DNA from: Streptoalloteichus tenebrarius
GTDB lineage: Bacteria; Actinomycetota; Actinomycetes; Mycobacteriales; Pseudonocardiaceae
Length of the DNA stretch: 64,000 nucleotides
Direction: 5' to 3'
Assembly: GCF_024171885.1 (NCBI RefSeq)
Contig: NZ_JAMTCP010000004.1
Location: 186,001 to 250,000, forward strand
Of this stretch, positions 25,736-35,265 are shown in pieces; within the stretch, counting starts at the first letter, position 1, and the number at the start of each line of letters is the position of its first letter. The position numbers were made by a program, and so were the translations under genes. The notes beneath the pieces are model-generated. The model saw only the letters and a list, made by a program, of their open reading frames with translations. It searched no databases and was not told where the DNA came from.

Positions 25736-27456
25736 GTCTGGGAGGACACCTCGGGCGAGGAACCGCTGTTCGCGTTGCTGCCCGACCCTGGTCTTTGTGG
25801 GCTTCCCGCGTTCGGCGACCGCTACGGCAACATGGCCGCCCACGGCGAGTACCGCCCCGAATGGACGTGGTGGTGCCGCGCGACGGCGTGGTCGTCGCCC
25901 GCGCCACGCCTGGTGAAGCGGGCCGGACGACGACAAGCCGTTCGCGCTGGACTAGTTCGACTTCACCGACCCCGACGCGGCCGTGCGCCTGCTGCGCGCT
26001 GCGCCACTGCGCGCCGAGTACTCCCTCCGCCTGCCCCCGGCATGACGTGAAGCCCCCGACGTCACGCGCCGCGCTCTCCCGCATGGACACCGCGCGCGAA
26101 AACCAGCCTGTCCCTGCTCGTCGAGCGCTACCGCTACCGGTGGACGCCGGACTGCGGCCTTCCCGACCACCTAGGGCGTGCCGTGTAAGTCTGTGCGGAG
26201 CCAGAGGACCGTGGCGGCGATGGTGAGTTCGGCCCGGAAGTAGGCAGCTCGTGTGGTGTAACGGGTAGCTAGGCCGCAGAACTGCTTCAGCCGGTTGCAA
26301 CAGCGCTCGACGACGTTTCGACCCACACAGACGTTCTGGTCGAACCCGGGCGGCCGGCCCCCACAGGAGCCTCGCGGGCGGCGGCGGGTGATCTGGTCAG
26401 GGCGTTCCGGACTGGTGAACCCGATCCCGCGCGGTCGCGGCGCGGCTCGGGTCGACGGATGGGAGGAGGCCCTGTCGGCGATCACCTGCTCCGGTCTCGT
26501 GCGTGGCCGGCCGGGTCCATCCCGCCGCGCCATGATCGCCTCCAGCGGTGGCGGCAGGGGTGGGTTGTCGCCGGCCTGGGGTGTGCGGGATCGACATCGG
26601 TAGGCCACGTCCGTCGACGGTGAGGTGGGGTTTTGCTGGTCAGCTCGCCGCGGGATCGGCCGAGGGCTTCGCCGTCGGGCGGCGAGCCGTTCGGTCCACT
26701 CGCTGGCGCAGCCCCCCTTTCGGGCGCCGGTTGTGTGGTGGTGAGCCTGGGGGTGGGTCGAGTCGACGCTGATCGTCCACTGGAGTCGCGCCGACGGAGT
26801 CGTCCTTGACGATGACCTTGTCGAGGATGCGCTGCCAGGTGCCGTCCGTGGTCCAGCGGCGCAGCCGTTCGTGCGCGGTCTTCCACGGTCCGTACCGGTC
26901 GGGCAGGTCCCACCCCCGAGCGCCGGTGCGCGGCTTCTTCAGGATCGCGGTGATCACCTGTCGGTGATCCCGCCATCCGCGGCCACGCCCCGACACCGGC
27001 CACAGCGGCTGGATCGCCGCCCACGCCCGATCGGTCAGGTCACCGCGGCCAACGATGCGCCAGAACTCGCAGACACCCTGATCACTGACTTACAGGAACC
27101 ACCTGGTCGCTTGGAGTTCCGACCCGAACCGGACGACGCGGTGTTCCTCGACGTGTTTCGGCGGGTTCACCCGGGGCAGCCTCGACGCCCATGCCCACGC
27201 CCGTCGCGCGATCGCCGAATCCGGTCTCGACGCGGCCGCACGGGAGGATCTGGACCTGCTGCTCTGGGTGCCCAGCCCGCGCGAGTGGTGGCGCCTGGCA
27301 CACGCCCGACGGTGACCTCGTCGGCTTGGTCGTGCTCTGCCGCAACCACCAGGACCCGGTCGTCGTCACCAACACCCCGATGGCGGCGGTGTTCGGGAAG
27401 GCGGGCTACCCCGTGTCCCGGCACCGCGTCGACGTCGTCTGGCGGGCCGGCGGAAA
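25736..27456 (+). pseudogene. GNAT-family acetyltransferase gene split by an IS5-type element
   Basis: The 5' part (25736-26172) reads VWEDTSGEEPLFALLPDPG, then shifted frames VVPRDGVVVARAT and KPFALD-stop-FDFTDPDAA, then LLVERYRYRWTPDCGLPDH. After the insertion the protein resumes at 27102 (GRLEFRPEPDDAVFLDVFRR), then SLDAHAHARRAIAESGLDAA and WWRLAHTPDGDLVGLVV, and ends TNTPMAAVFGKAGYPVSRH, with the acetyl-CoA-binding middle deleted. In-frame stops, at least two frameshifts, an insertion and a deletion make it clearly dead. Confidence 0.72.
26173..27097 (-). mobile_element. IS5-family insertion element, decayed, inside a GNAT gene
   Basis: On the minus strand, broken frames give a near full-length IS5-family transposase in order: VGRGDLTDRAWAAIQPLWPV, DHRQVITAILKKPRTGARGW, YGPWKTAHERLRRWTTDGTW, VIVKDDSVGA, then LEAIMARRDGPGRPRTRPEQ, ITRRRPRGSCGGRPPGFDQ and VVERCCNRLKQFCGLATRYT. 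Outer ends share GTAAGTC-GTG in inverted orientation. ACCACCT flanks it directly at 26166-26172 and 27098-27104, consistent with a target duplication. Several frameshifts inactivate it. Confidence 0.78.
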
Positions 27457-27458
27457 CG

Positions 27459-27493
27459 TGAGCGCTCCCCGGCGGGAGGCCGGGGAGCGCTCA
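27459..27493 (-). terminator. Hairpin terminator of the MFS exporter gene
   Basis: A perfect 15-base stem, TGAGCGCTCCCCGGC / GCCGGGGAGCGCTCA, with loop GGGAG, 29 bases beyond the minus-strand stop. Confidence 0.75.
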
Positions 27494-27521
27494 ACGCGTG
27501 TCGTCGGGGTTCGGGTGGGGA

Positions 27522-28922
27522 TCAGGCCTCCGCGGTGGCCAGTCGCGGGGCGCCGGCCGAGACGGGAGACGGGGCGGAGGACGGGACGGACGTGGTCACC
27601 GCGGGCACGGTGGTGACCAGGGCCAGGCCGGGCAGGGGTGCGGTCTGCTCCTCGGCGGCGACGGCGGGGACCGACGCGCCGGGTGCGGTGGACGGCGCGA
27701 TCCGGGTGAAGCGGGGCAGCCACTGCGGGCGGCCGAGCAGCATCACGCCGGCGACCAGGGTGGCCACGCCGGTGACCACGCCGGCGCTCTCCAGCGCGTG
27801 GCCGGGGCCGAACCGCTCGCACAGCCAGCCCAGCAGCGGCCCGCCGACCGCGCCGGCGGCGGCGGCGACCATGCCGTGCGCGGCCACGACGCGGCCACGC
27901 AGGTCCTCGGCGGTGTCGAGCTGGACCCGGGTGCTCAGCGTGGTGTCGATGATCACCGCGCCCGCGGCGATCGGCACCAGGAAGGCGGCGAAGGTCCACA
28001 GCCCGCCGGAGGTGCCGCTGACCGACTGGAGCACGCTGGTGGCGCCGGCGGCGACGAGCAGCAGCTTCACCGACAGCTCGCGGCGCTGCGCCGCCAGGAT
28101 GCCGCCGAGCACGGTGCCGACCGCGAAGACGGTGGACAACATGCCGTAGCCGGCGGGGCCGGCTCCCAGCGGTCCCTGGCTCATCGCGGCCATGGTGACC
28201 TGGTAGTTGCGGCCGAGGCTGGAGAGCACGAACGCCAGCGCGAACAGCGTCAGCAGCGTGCGGTCCCGCAGCAGGATGCGCAGGCCCGCGCGGACACCGG
28301 CCCGCTCGGGGGTGCTGGTGGCCAGCGGGTGCAGCTCGTCGGGGCGCACGACGAACATCGCGCCGATGACGACGAGGAAGCTGGCCGCGTTGAGCAGGAA
28401 CAGCACGGACTCGCCGGTGACGGCGACCAGCACGCCGGCCAGGCTCATGCCGAGGATGCGGCCGGCCGAGCTGAGGATGGAGCCCAGGGCGAGCGCGTTG
28501 CCCAGACCCTCGCGGCCCACCACCTGCGAGCCGAAGCGGCCCATCGCGGGGCCGTCGAACACACCGACGAGGCCGGCGCCGAAGGTGAGGGCGAAGATCC
28601 AGCTCAGCGGGGCGTGCCCCGCGGCGAGCACGGCCATGCCGACCGAGAGCAGGGCGTGCGCGCCCTGGGTGATGACCAGGATGCGTCGGGCGGGGAACCG
28701 GTCGGCCAGGGCGCCGGCCCACGAGCCCAGCAGCAGGGTGGGCAGCGCCTGGAGGAGGATGGCGCCGCCGACCGCGCTCGCGGAGCCGGTCCGGGACATG
28801 ACGAGCCAGTTGAGGGCGATGACCTGCATCCAGGTGCCCGTGACCGAGACGAGGTCGGCCAGGGCCCACATGCGGTAGTTACGGAGTTCCAGGGCGCGGA
28901 ACATGGGCGGCAGACGCCGCAC
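27522..28922 (-). CDS. MFS exporter (enterobactin/macrolide-efflux type, MFS_3)
   Basis: About 466 residues from GTG 28922, chosen because AAGGAAGGG lies 7 bases upstream; a more distant ATG lacks a ribosome site. MFRALELRNYRMWALADLVS leads into 12 membrane segments; motif A-like GALADRFPARRILVITQ follows TM2. The build matches MefA/EntS-type exporters of macrolides or siderophores. The last 65 residues are a Pro/Ala/Val/Ser-rich hydrophilic tail not usual for the family. No adjacent regulator is present; it has its own long upstream region. Confidence 0.86.
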   Translation of the reverse strand: MRRLPPMFRALELRNYRMWALADLVSVTGTWMQVIALNWLVMSRTGSASAVGGAILLQALPTLLLGSWAGALADRFPARRILVITQGAHALLSVGMAVLAAGHAPLSWIFALTFGAGLVGVFDGPAMGRFGSQVVGREGLGNALALGSILSSAGRILGMSLAGVLVAVTGESVLFLLNAASFLVVIGAMFVVRPDELHPLATSTPERAGVRAGLRILLRDRTLLTLFALAFVLSSLGRNYQVTMAAMSQGPLGAGPAGYGMLSTVFAVGTVLGGILAAQRRELSVKLLLVAAGATSVLQSVSGTSGGLWTFAAFLVPIAAGAVIIDTTLSTRVQLDTAEDLRGRVVAAHGMVAAAAGAVGGPLLGWLCERFGPGHALESAGVVTGVATLVAGVMLLGRPQWLPRFTRIAPSTAPGASVPAVAAEEQTAPLPGLALVTTVPAVTTSVPSSAPSPVSAGAPRLATAEA

Positions 28923-29382
28923 GGCAGATCCCTTCCTTACGAGGTCCGCCGGACGGCGTCGCGGGGGCAGCGACATGAGGACCGGTTCTCGCGGCCGTCG
29001 GGGGGGTGGCTGGGAGAACTGCTATCCGGCGATGACCGTGGCACAACGTAGCCAGCGCTGCCGGAGAAGAGCCAGGATATGAGGGGCTTTTGAGGGGCAC
29101 GCCACTCTGCGTAACACTTTTGGGGTACGAGTCAGTTCCGTATTCCGAGGTGCGAGCCACAGGGAGGGCGCCGACGCCGACCGCGCGCGGGCGCCCAGCA
29201 ATGATCAATTCATCGTGGGGGAGCGGTCGGGAATTCCTTTTCCTTCTCCTCTTCGGAGCTTCGACTTCCTCTTCGACGACACCGCGCGAGCACTTCTTCT
29301 CCGACGGTGATGACAGGAATTCCCTCGGGGCTGGAGCAACTCCACGTCGACCACGGGCCCGAAGCTGCGTAGCGTCGGGACG
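28923..29382. other. Promoter region between the MFS exporter and MoxR genes
   Basis: 460 bases without a credible gene. Notable are a locally AT-richer stretch, a polypyrimidine run (29230-29300, CTTTTCCTTCTCCTCTTC), a 9-base inverted pair GGGAATTCC / GGAATTCCC at about 29229 and 29316, and TAGCGT at 29370-29375, a -10-like element ending 7 bases before the MoxR GTG start. Confidence 0.4.
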
Positions 29383-30789
29383 GTGAGCAGCGTGCCCACC
29401 CCACCGCAGGACCTGCCGCGCACGGCGGGAGAACTGCGCGCCGCCGGCCATCACCCGATCAGCGTGCGGGAGGAGATCCGCCGCAACCTCCTCGCCGCGC
29501 TCAGCGACGGACGCGACCCCTGGCCGGGCATCCTCGGCTTCGACACCACCGTGCTGCCCCAGCTCGAACGCGCCCTGATCGCCGGCCACGACGTGGTCCT
29601 GCTCGGCGAGCGCGGCCAGGGCAAGACCCGGCTGCTGCGGGCCCTGCCCGCGCTGCTGGACGAGTGGACCCCGGTGATCGCCGGCTCCGAGCTGGGCGAG
29701 CACCCCCTGGCCCCCATCACCCCGGCGTCCCGCCGCCGCGCCGCCGAACTCGGCGACGACCTGCCGGTGCTGTGGCGGCACCGGACCGAGCGCTACACCG
29801 AGAAGCTCGCCACGCCCGACACCTCCGTCGGCGACCTGGTCGGCGACGTCGACCCGGTCAAGGTCGCCGAGGGGCGCGCGCTGGGCGACCCCGAGACCAT
29901 CCACTACGGCCTCGTGCCCCGCGCCCACCGGGGCGTGCTGGCCCTCAACGAGCTGCCCGACCTGGCGGAGCGCATCCAGGTCGCGTTGCTCAACGTCATG
30001 GAGGAACGCGACGTCCAGGTGCGCGGCTACACCCTCCGGCTGCCGCTGGACGTGCTGGTCGTGGCCACCGCCAACCCCGAGGACTACACCAACCGCGGCC
30101 GCATCATCACTCCGCTCAAGGACCGGTTCGGCGCGGAGATCCGCACCCACTACCCCTCCACCATCGAGGCCGAGATCGCCGTGGTCCGGCAGGAGGCCCA
30201 CCTGGTCGCCGAGGTCGGCGACCCCCTGCTGGAGGTGCTGGCCCGGTTCGTGCGCCACCTGCGGGAGGCGCCCTCGGTGGACCAGCGGTCCGGTGTGTCG
30301 GCCCGGTTCGCCATCGCCGCCGCCGAGACGGTCGCCGCCTCGGCGATGCGCCGCGCCGCGCTGACCGGGGAACGCCCGGCGATCGCCCGCCCCGTCGACC
30401 TGGAGGCGGTGCCCGCGGTCCTGCGCGGCAAGCTGGAGTTCGAGGCGGGTGAGGAGGGCGGGGAGAACGAGCTGCTGACCCACCTGCTGCGCCGGTCGCT
30501 CGCCGACACCGCCGCCGCCCACCTGTCCGGGGTGAACCTGCGTCCCCTGGTCGACGTGGTGGCCGACGGCCACCCGGTGGCCACCGGTGAACGGGTCACC
30601 TCCCGGGAGCTGCTGATGGCCCTGCCCGAGCTGCCCGTGCTGCACGAGGTCGCCCGCCGCCTCGGCGTGTCGCCGGGGGACCCGCCGGGCCGGATCGCCG
30701 CCGCCGTCGAGCTGGCGCTGGAGACGCTCTACCTCACCCGCCGCATCGGCAAGGACGTCGTCGACGACCGGGTGGTCTACCGGCCATGA
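29383..30789 (+). CDS. MoxR-type AAA+ ATPase
   Basis: 468 residues. Walker A GERGQGKTR (about residues 76-84), Walker B VLALNELPDL (about 186-195), sensor-1 VVATANPEDYTNRGRI and the arginine-finger helix LKDRFGAEI are all present, giving a magnesium-chelatase/MoxR-like ATPase. MoxR proteins act with a von Willebrand factor A protein as a chaperone that remodels a partner. Here the partner gene overlaps by 4 bases (ATGA). A GTG start with TAGCGT 7 bases upstream suggests a leaderless message. Confidence 0.88.
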   Translation: MSSVPTPPQDLPRTAGELRAAGHHPISVREEIRRNLLAALSDGRDPWPGILGFDTTVLPQLERALIAGHDVVLLGERGQGKTRLLRALPALLDEWTPVIAGSELGEHPLAPITPASRRRAAELGDDLPVLWRHRTERYTEKLATPDTSVGDLVGDVDPVKVAEGRALGDPETIHYGLVPRAHRGVLALNELPDLAERIQVALLNVMEERDVQVRGYTLRLPLDVLVVATANPEDYTNRGRIITPLKDRFGAEIRTHYPSTIEAEIAVVRQEAHLVAEVGDPLLEVLARFVRHLREAPSVDQRSGVSARFAIAAAETVAASAMRRAALTGERPAIARPVDLEAVPAVLRGKLEFEAGEEGGENELLTHLLRRSLADTAAAHLSGVNLRPLVDVVADGHPVATGERVTSRELLMALPELPVLHEVARRLGVSPGDPPGRIAAAVELALETLYLTRRIGKDVVDDRVVYRP

Positions 30790-32747
30790 CCGAGCCCGGC
30801 CCCCGCTACCGCTACGGCCCCTGGCGCGGCGGACCCGACCCGCTGGCCCCGCCGCCGGACCTCCGCGCGGCGCTGGAGGAGATCGGCCGCGACGTCATGG
30901 AGGGCTCCTCCCCGGCGGCGGCCCTGCGGGAGCTGCTGCGCAGGGGCGCGGCCGGCGCCCGGGGACTGGACGAGCTGACCCGGCGGTTGTGGCGGCGTCG
31001 CGACCAGCTCCGGCGCCGCCACCGGCTGGACGGCACGCTCCAGGAGGCCCGACGACTCCTCGACCGCGCGCTGGACCGGGAACGCGCGGCCCTGGCCGGC
31101 GACGACGGGGAGGACGCCCGCTTCCGCGAGCTGCGCCTGGACGCGCTGCCGCCCGACACCGGCCGCGCGGTCAACGACCTGGCCGACTACGACTGGCGCT
31201 CCGGCGAGGCCCGCGACGACTACGCCGAGATCCAGCGGATGCTCGGCCAGCAGGTGATGGAGCAACGCTTCCAGGGGATGCGGGACGCCCTGCGCCGCAG
31301 CGGCCCCGGCGAGGCGAACCGCATCCGGCGCATGCTGGCCGACCTCAACGACCTGCTGACCGCGCACGCCCGGGGCGACGCCGACACACCGCGACGCTTC
31401 GAGCGCTTCCTCCGCAAACACGGCGAGTTCTTCCCCGAGAAGCCCCGGGACGTCGAGGAGCTGGTCGACCTGCTCGCCGCGCGCGCCGCCGCCGCGCAAC
31501 GCCTGGCGAACTCGTTGACACCCGAGCAACGGGAGGAACTGGCCACCCTGACCCAGCAGGCGTTCGGCGACCCCCGGTTGGCCGGCGAGCTGGGCCGGCT
31601 CGACGCGCTCCTGCGCCAGCTCCGCCCGGACCACGACTGGACCGGTCAGGCCCACTTCCGGGGGCGACAGCCCCTCGGCCTGGCCGAGGCCACCGCCGCA
31701 CTCGCCGAGCTGGGGGAGCTGGACGCGCTGGTCGACCAGCTCGGCCAGGCCTACCCCGGGGCGAGCCTGGAGGACGTCGACCGGGAGGCCCTGGCCCGCC
31801 ATCTCGGCCCCGAGGCCGTCGCCGACCTGCGGCGGCTGGCCGAGCTGGACCGCGAACTCCGCGAGCGGGGCCTGGTGGAACGCGCCCCGGACGGGGAGCT
31901 GCGGCTGACCCCCAGGGCGCTGCGGCGACTGGGGGAGAACGCGCTGCGTGACGTCGTGGACCGCCTGCGCACCCGACGCGGGGACCGGGCGGCCGACCGC
32001 GCGGGCGCGGCCGGCGAACCCACCGGCGCGAGCCGGCCGTGGGAGTTCGGGGACAGCGAGCCCTGGGACCCCGTCCGCACCGTCGGCAACGCCGTGCTGC
32101 GCCGGGCCGCCACCGGCGGCGGCCCCCTGCTGACCGTGGACGACGTCGAGGTGGTGGAGACCGAGCAGCGCTCCCGCGCGGCGGTCGCGCTGTGCGTGGA
32201 TACCTCCTGGTCGATGGTGCAGGACGGCCGGTGGGTGCCGATGAAGCGCACCGCCCTGGCCCTGCACCACCTGGTCCGCACCCGCTACCGCTCCGACGCG
32301 CTGCGGCTGATCACCTTCGGCCGGCGCGCGTCCGTGGTGGACATCGGCGAGCTGACCAGCCTGGAGGGGGTGTGGGAGCAGGGCACCAACCTGCACCACG
32401 CGTTGCTGCTCGCCGGCCGTCACCTGCGCCGGCACCCGCAGGCGCTGCCGGTGGTCCTGGTGGTCACCGACGGCGAGCCCACCGCCCACCTGGAGGCCGA
32501 CGCCGAACCGGTCTTCGCCTACCCGCCGCTACCGGAGACCCTCGCCGTGACCCTGCGCGAGGTCGACCACCTCGCCCGCCTCGGCGCCCGCGTCACCGTG
32601 TTCATGCTGGGGGAGGACCCCCGGCTGGCGGCGTTTGTGGATCTGCTGGCCCGGCGTGCCGGCGGCAGGGTCGTGGCCCCGACCGTCGACGGCCTGGGCG
32701 CGGCGGTGGTCGCCGACTACCTCCGCCACCGCCGCCCGCCCCGCTGA
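30786..32747 (+). CDS. VWA-domain protein, partner of the MoxR ATPase
   Basis: 653 residues, start overlapping the ATPase stop. The first 440 residues are charged and helical with long Arg/Glu/Leu runs. The VWA domain occupies about 455-640 with the MIDAS motif DTSWSMVQDGRW (DxSxS form), a downstream Thr (GTNLHH) and VVLVVTDGEPTAH. The usual working model is metal-dependent binding of a client that the ATPase then matures. The long helical N-terminus is typical of the high-GC CoxE/YehP-like group; the client is unknown. Confidence 0.86.
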   Translation: MTEPGPRYRYGPWRGGPDPLAPPPDLRAALEEIGRDVMEGSSPAAALRELLRRGAAGARGLDELTRRLWRRRDQLRRRHRLDGTLQEARRLLDRALDRERAALAGDDGEDARFRELRLDALPPDTGRAVNDLADYDWRSGEARDDYAEIQRMLGQQVMEQRFQGMRDALRRSGPGEANRIRRMLADLNDLLTAHARGDADTPRRFERFLRKHGEFFPEKPRDVEELVDLLAARAAAAQRLANSLTPEQREELATLTQQAFGDPRLAGELGRLDALLRQLRPDHDWTGQAHFRGRQPLGLAEATAALAELGELDALVDQLGQAYPGASLEDVDREALARHLGPEAVADLRRLAELDRELRERGLVERAPDGELRLTPRALRRLGENALRDVVDRLRTRRGDRAADRAGAAGEPTGASRPWEFGDSEPWDPVRTVGNAVLRRAATGGGPLLTVDDVEVVETEQRSRAAVALCVDTSWSMVQDGRWVPMKRTALALHHLVRTRYRSDALRLITFGRRASVVDIGELTSLEGVWEQGTNLHHALLLAGRHLRRHPQALPVVLVVTDGEPTAHLEADAEPVFAYPPLPETLAVTLREVDHLARLGARVTVFMLGEDPRLAAFVDLLARRAGGRVVAPTVDGLGAAVVADYLRHRRPPR

Positions 32748-32811
32748 CGCGCTGCGCGATGCGGTGTGCCGCTGCGGTGCTCCACCGGTCCGGTGCCGTG
32801 ATCGGAATTGA

Positions 32812-33147
32812 ATGCCCGTGCGGGTGTTCGAGGTCAACGACGGTGAACTGATCGACTCCCTCACCGAGCAGGCGAGGGAGCGGGGGATCGCCGATGCCGC
32901 GATCGTTGCCCTGATCGGGGGTGTCGACAGCGTCGCCGTCTCGACCATGCCGGCCGACGACCCGACGAGGGACGTGATCACCACGTACGACGTTCCGGCC
33001 GAGACGCACGGGTCGGGAGAGATCAAGGACGGCGTGGTGCGCATCCACGCGACCATGGCGGTCGGGGGTGACCGGGCCGTGTCCGGGCACCTGCACCGCG
33101 CCCAGGTCGACACGTGGTTCGTGCGCGCGGACGTGATTCCCTGCTGA
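32812..33147 (+). CDS. PPC/DUF296 domain protein
   Basis: 111 residues. The DUF296 (plants and prokaryotes conserved) fold is indicated by DAAIVALIGGVDSVAVSTM near the N-terminus and HGSGEIKDGVVRIHATMAV, then GHLHRAQVDTWFVRADV. Plant members are AT-hook DNA-binding proteins; the bacterial single-domain forms are trimeric and of unknown role. It is 64 bases after the VWA gene and may be cotranscribed. It is followed by a hairpin. Confidence 0.78.
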   Translation: MPVRVFEVNDGELIDSLTEQARERGIADAAIVALIGGVDSVAVSTMPADDPTRDVITTYDVPAETHGSGEIKDGVVRIHATMAVGGDRAVSGHLHRAQVDTWFVRADVIPC

Positions 33148-33187
33148 CCCTGCTGGGCGAGGAGCAGGCTGGGTGCGGGCAGCCGGC

Positions 33188-33216
33188 GTGGACGGCCCTC
33201 TCCCGGGGCCGTCCAC
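33188..33216 (+). terminator. Hairpin terminator after the DUF296 gene
   Basis: An 11-base perfect stem GTGGACGGCCC / GGGCCGTCCAC with a 7-base loop, flanked by further partly pairing bases (CCGGC / GCCGG). Confidence 0.65.
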
Positions 33217-33487
33217 GGGACGCCGGACGTGGGGGGTCTCGCGGCCGGAGCGTCACGAGGGCGGTATGCCCGGTTGGTGGTAGGGGCCAGCGCTGAGCAG
33301 GGCCGTCGGCGCGACCGGCGACCGCGCCACGCCACCTGATGATCACGTGGCGTGGCGGGGGCGTGGCGGTGATCTCACTCGTCCGGGTGGCGTGGAACAG
33401 ATGGCGGCCGTGGGTGGTTGCCCCCGACAGGACCGGGAAAGACGCCCGGTCATCTCGTTGACGGTGCTCCTCGTTAGGGTCGAAAAC

Positions 33488-34729
33488 ATGCAACCCTGGT
33501 CGTCGGTTCCGGTTCCGCGCGTGCCCGGCACGCCTCGTCCCCTGCGGTTGTTCGACACCGCCACCGCCGAGGTGCGACCCACGGCGCCGGGGCGGACCGC
33601 CCGCCTGTACGTCTGCGGCATCACCCCCTACGACGCGACGCACCTGGGCCACGCGGCGACCTACCTGGCGTTCGACCTGGTGCACCGGGTCTGGCTCGAC
33701 AACGGCCACGACGTGCACTACGTCCAGAACGTCACCGACGTGGACGACCCGTTGCTGGAGCGCGCCGAGCGGGACCGCGAGGACTGGGTCGTGCTCGCCA
33801 TGCGCGAGACCGCGCTGTTCCGCGAGGACATGGAGGCGCTGCGGGTGCTGCCCCCGCGCGACTTCGTGGGCGCGGTCGAGGCGATCCCGGAGATCGTCGA
33901 GGTGGTCGGCAAGCTGCTGGCCTCGGGCGTGGCCTACCGGGTCGACGACCCCGAGTACCCCGACATCTACTTCGACCACCGCGCCTCGGGCCGCTTCGGC
34001 TACGAGTCCAACTACGACGAGGCCACGATGGCCGCGTTGTTCGCCGAGCGGGGCGGGGACCCGGAGCGGAAGGGCAAGCGGCACCCACTGGACGCCCTGC
34101 TGTGGCGGATGGCCAGGGACGGCGAGCCGTCCTGGGAGTCCGAGCTGGGCGCCGGCCGGCCCGGCTGGCACGTGGAGTGTTCGGCCATCGCCCTCAACCG
34201 GCTCGGCATGTCCTTCGACGTGCAGGGCGGCGGTTCCGACCTGGCCTTCCCGCACCACGAGTTCAGCGCCGCGCACGCCGAGGCCCTGACCAACGAGTTC
34301 CCGTTCGCCCGGCACTACACCCACGCCGGCATGATCGGGCTCGACGGCGAGAAGATGTCCAAGTCGCGCGGCAACCTGGTGTTCGTCTCCCGGCTGCGCG
34401 CCGACAGGGTGGACCCGATGGCCGTGCGCCTGGGCCTGCTGTCCGGCCACTACCGGGCCGACCGGCCGTGGACCGACGACGTGCTCGCGCAGGGCCAGAC
34501 ACGGCTGGAGCGCTGGCGGGAGGCGGTGGCACTGCCCACCGGTCCGGCGGCGGAGCCGGTCGTGGCGCGCCTGCGGGACCACCTGTCCGACGACCTGGAC
34601 ACCCCGGCGGCGCTGGCCGCCGTCGACGCCTGGGCGAGTGAGGCGCTGACGCGCCGCGACGGCGGCGACCCCGCGGCGCCCGCCCTGGTCCGCACCGCGG
34701 TCGACGCGCTGCTCGGCGTGGAGCTGTAG
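33488..34729 (+). CDS. mshC: Mycothiol ligase MshC (cysteine:GlcN-Ins ligase)
   Basis: 413 residues. MshC joins cysteine, activated as an adenylate, to 1-D-myo-inosityl-2-amino-2-deoxyglucopyranoside in mycothiol synthesis. The class I synthetase motifs are [20 protein letters not shown] (zinc Cys43, HLGH 52-55), [11 protein letters not shown] (zinc Cys231) and [10 protein letters not shown] (about residue 288). [15 protein letters not shown] at the N-terminus, TPYDATH instead of TVYD, and the short length without an anticodon domain mark MshC rather than cysteinyl-tRNA synthetase. TAGGGT ends 7 bases before the ATG, so the mRNA may be leaderless. Confidence 0.93.
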   Translation: MQPWSSVPVPRVPGTPRPLRLFDTATAEVRPTAPGRTARLYVCGITPYDATHLGHAATYLAFDLVHRVWLDNGHDVHYVQNVTDVDDPLLERAERDREDWVVLAMRETALFREDMEALRVLPPRDFVGAVEAIPEIVEVVGKLLASGVAYRVDDPEYPDIYFDHRASGRFGYESNYDEATMAALFAERGGDPERKGKRHPLDALLWRMARDGEPSWESELGAGRPGWHVECSAIALNRLGMSFDVQGGGSDLAFPHHEFSAAHAEALTNEFPFARHYTHAGMIGLDGEKMSKSRGNLVFVSRLRADRVDPMAVRLGLLSGHYRADRPWTDDVLAQGQTRLERWREAVALPTGPAAEPVVARLRDHLSDDLDTPAALAAVDAWASEALTRRDGGDPAAPALVRTAVDALLGVEL

Positions 34730-34784
34730 GTCTGGGTAAGGCTGTAACCAGCGACGACGCGCCTCGGCCGCGATACTGGGCCTC

Positions 34785-35210
34785 ATGGTTGCGGCCGAGG
34801 TGCGGATCGTCCTGGACTTCCACGACGCGGTCAACGCCGGCCAGACCGACCGGCTCCGCCCGCTGCTGCACGAGGACGTCGAGGTGGGCGGCACCTACGG
34901 CGGCGTGCGCGGCGTCGACTGGGTGCGGCAGTGGTTCGGGCACTCCGCGCTGACCCTGGTGCCGCGTCGGGTGTTCCGTCGCGGCGAGTTCGTGGTGGTG
35001 GAGCAGGACGTCCGACGGCGTGACGTCGGCGGGGAGCCCGGCGAGCCGGACGAGCCGCCAGAGCCCCAGTTGGTGGCCAGCGTCTTCCGCGTGGTGGACG
35101 GGCGGATCGAGATGATCCACCGCTACCGGGACCTGGGGGAGGCGTTGGGCACCGTCGACGTGACCGAGGACGACGAGGTCAGCCTGGTTCCCACCGGCGA
35201 CAGCGCCTGA
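34785..35210 (+). CDS. NTF2/SnoaL-like protein
   Basis: 141 residues. The cone-shaped SnoaL-like fold is suggested by the N-terminal helix VRIVLDFHDAVNAGQTDRLR and a strand pattern with LLHEDVEVGG, RRGEFVVVEQDV and VASVFRVVDGRIEMIHRYRD. Such domains are small hydratases, isomerases or binding modules. GATACT ends 7 bases before ATG 34785, a likely leaderless promoter of its own despite following mshC closely. Confidence 0.72.
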   Translation: MVAAEVRIVLDFHDAVNAGQTDRLRPLLHEDVEVGGTYGGVRGVDWVRQWFGHSALTLVPRRVFRRGEFVVVEQDVRRRDVGGEPGEPDEPPEPQLVASVFRVVDGRIEMIHRYRDLGEALGTVDVTEDDEVSLVPTGDSA

Positions 35211-35265
35211 GGTCCGCCGCGCGCCGGGCGCACCGGGCAGACCGGGAACACCGGCGGGCAGACGG

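Noticed and set aside
28879-32489. Long minus-strand frames opposite the MoxR and VWA genes
   Set aside because: Low-complexity Gln/Gly/Arg translations without motifs; the plus strand has complete AAA+ and VWA motifs.
33488-34729. Cysteinyl-tRNA synthetase (cysS)
   Set aside because: The catalytic core is shared, but the protein is only 413 residues without an anticodon-binding domain and has the MshC-specific N-terminus and TPYDATH motif.
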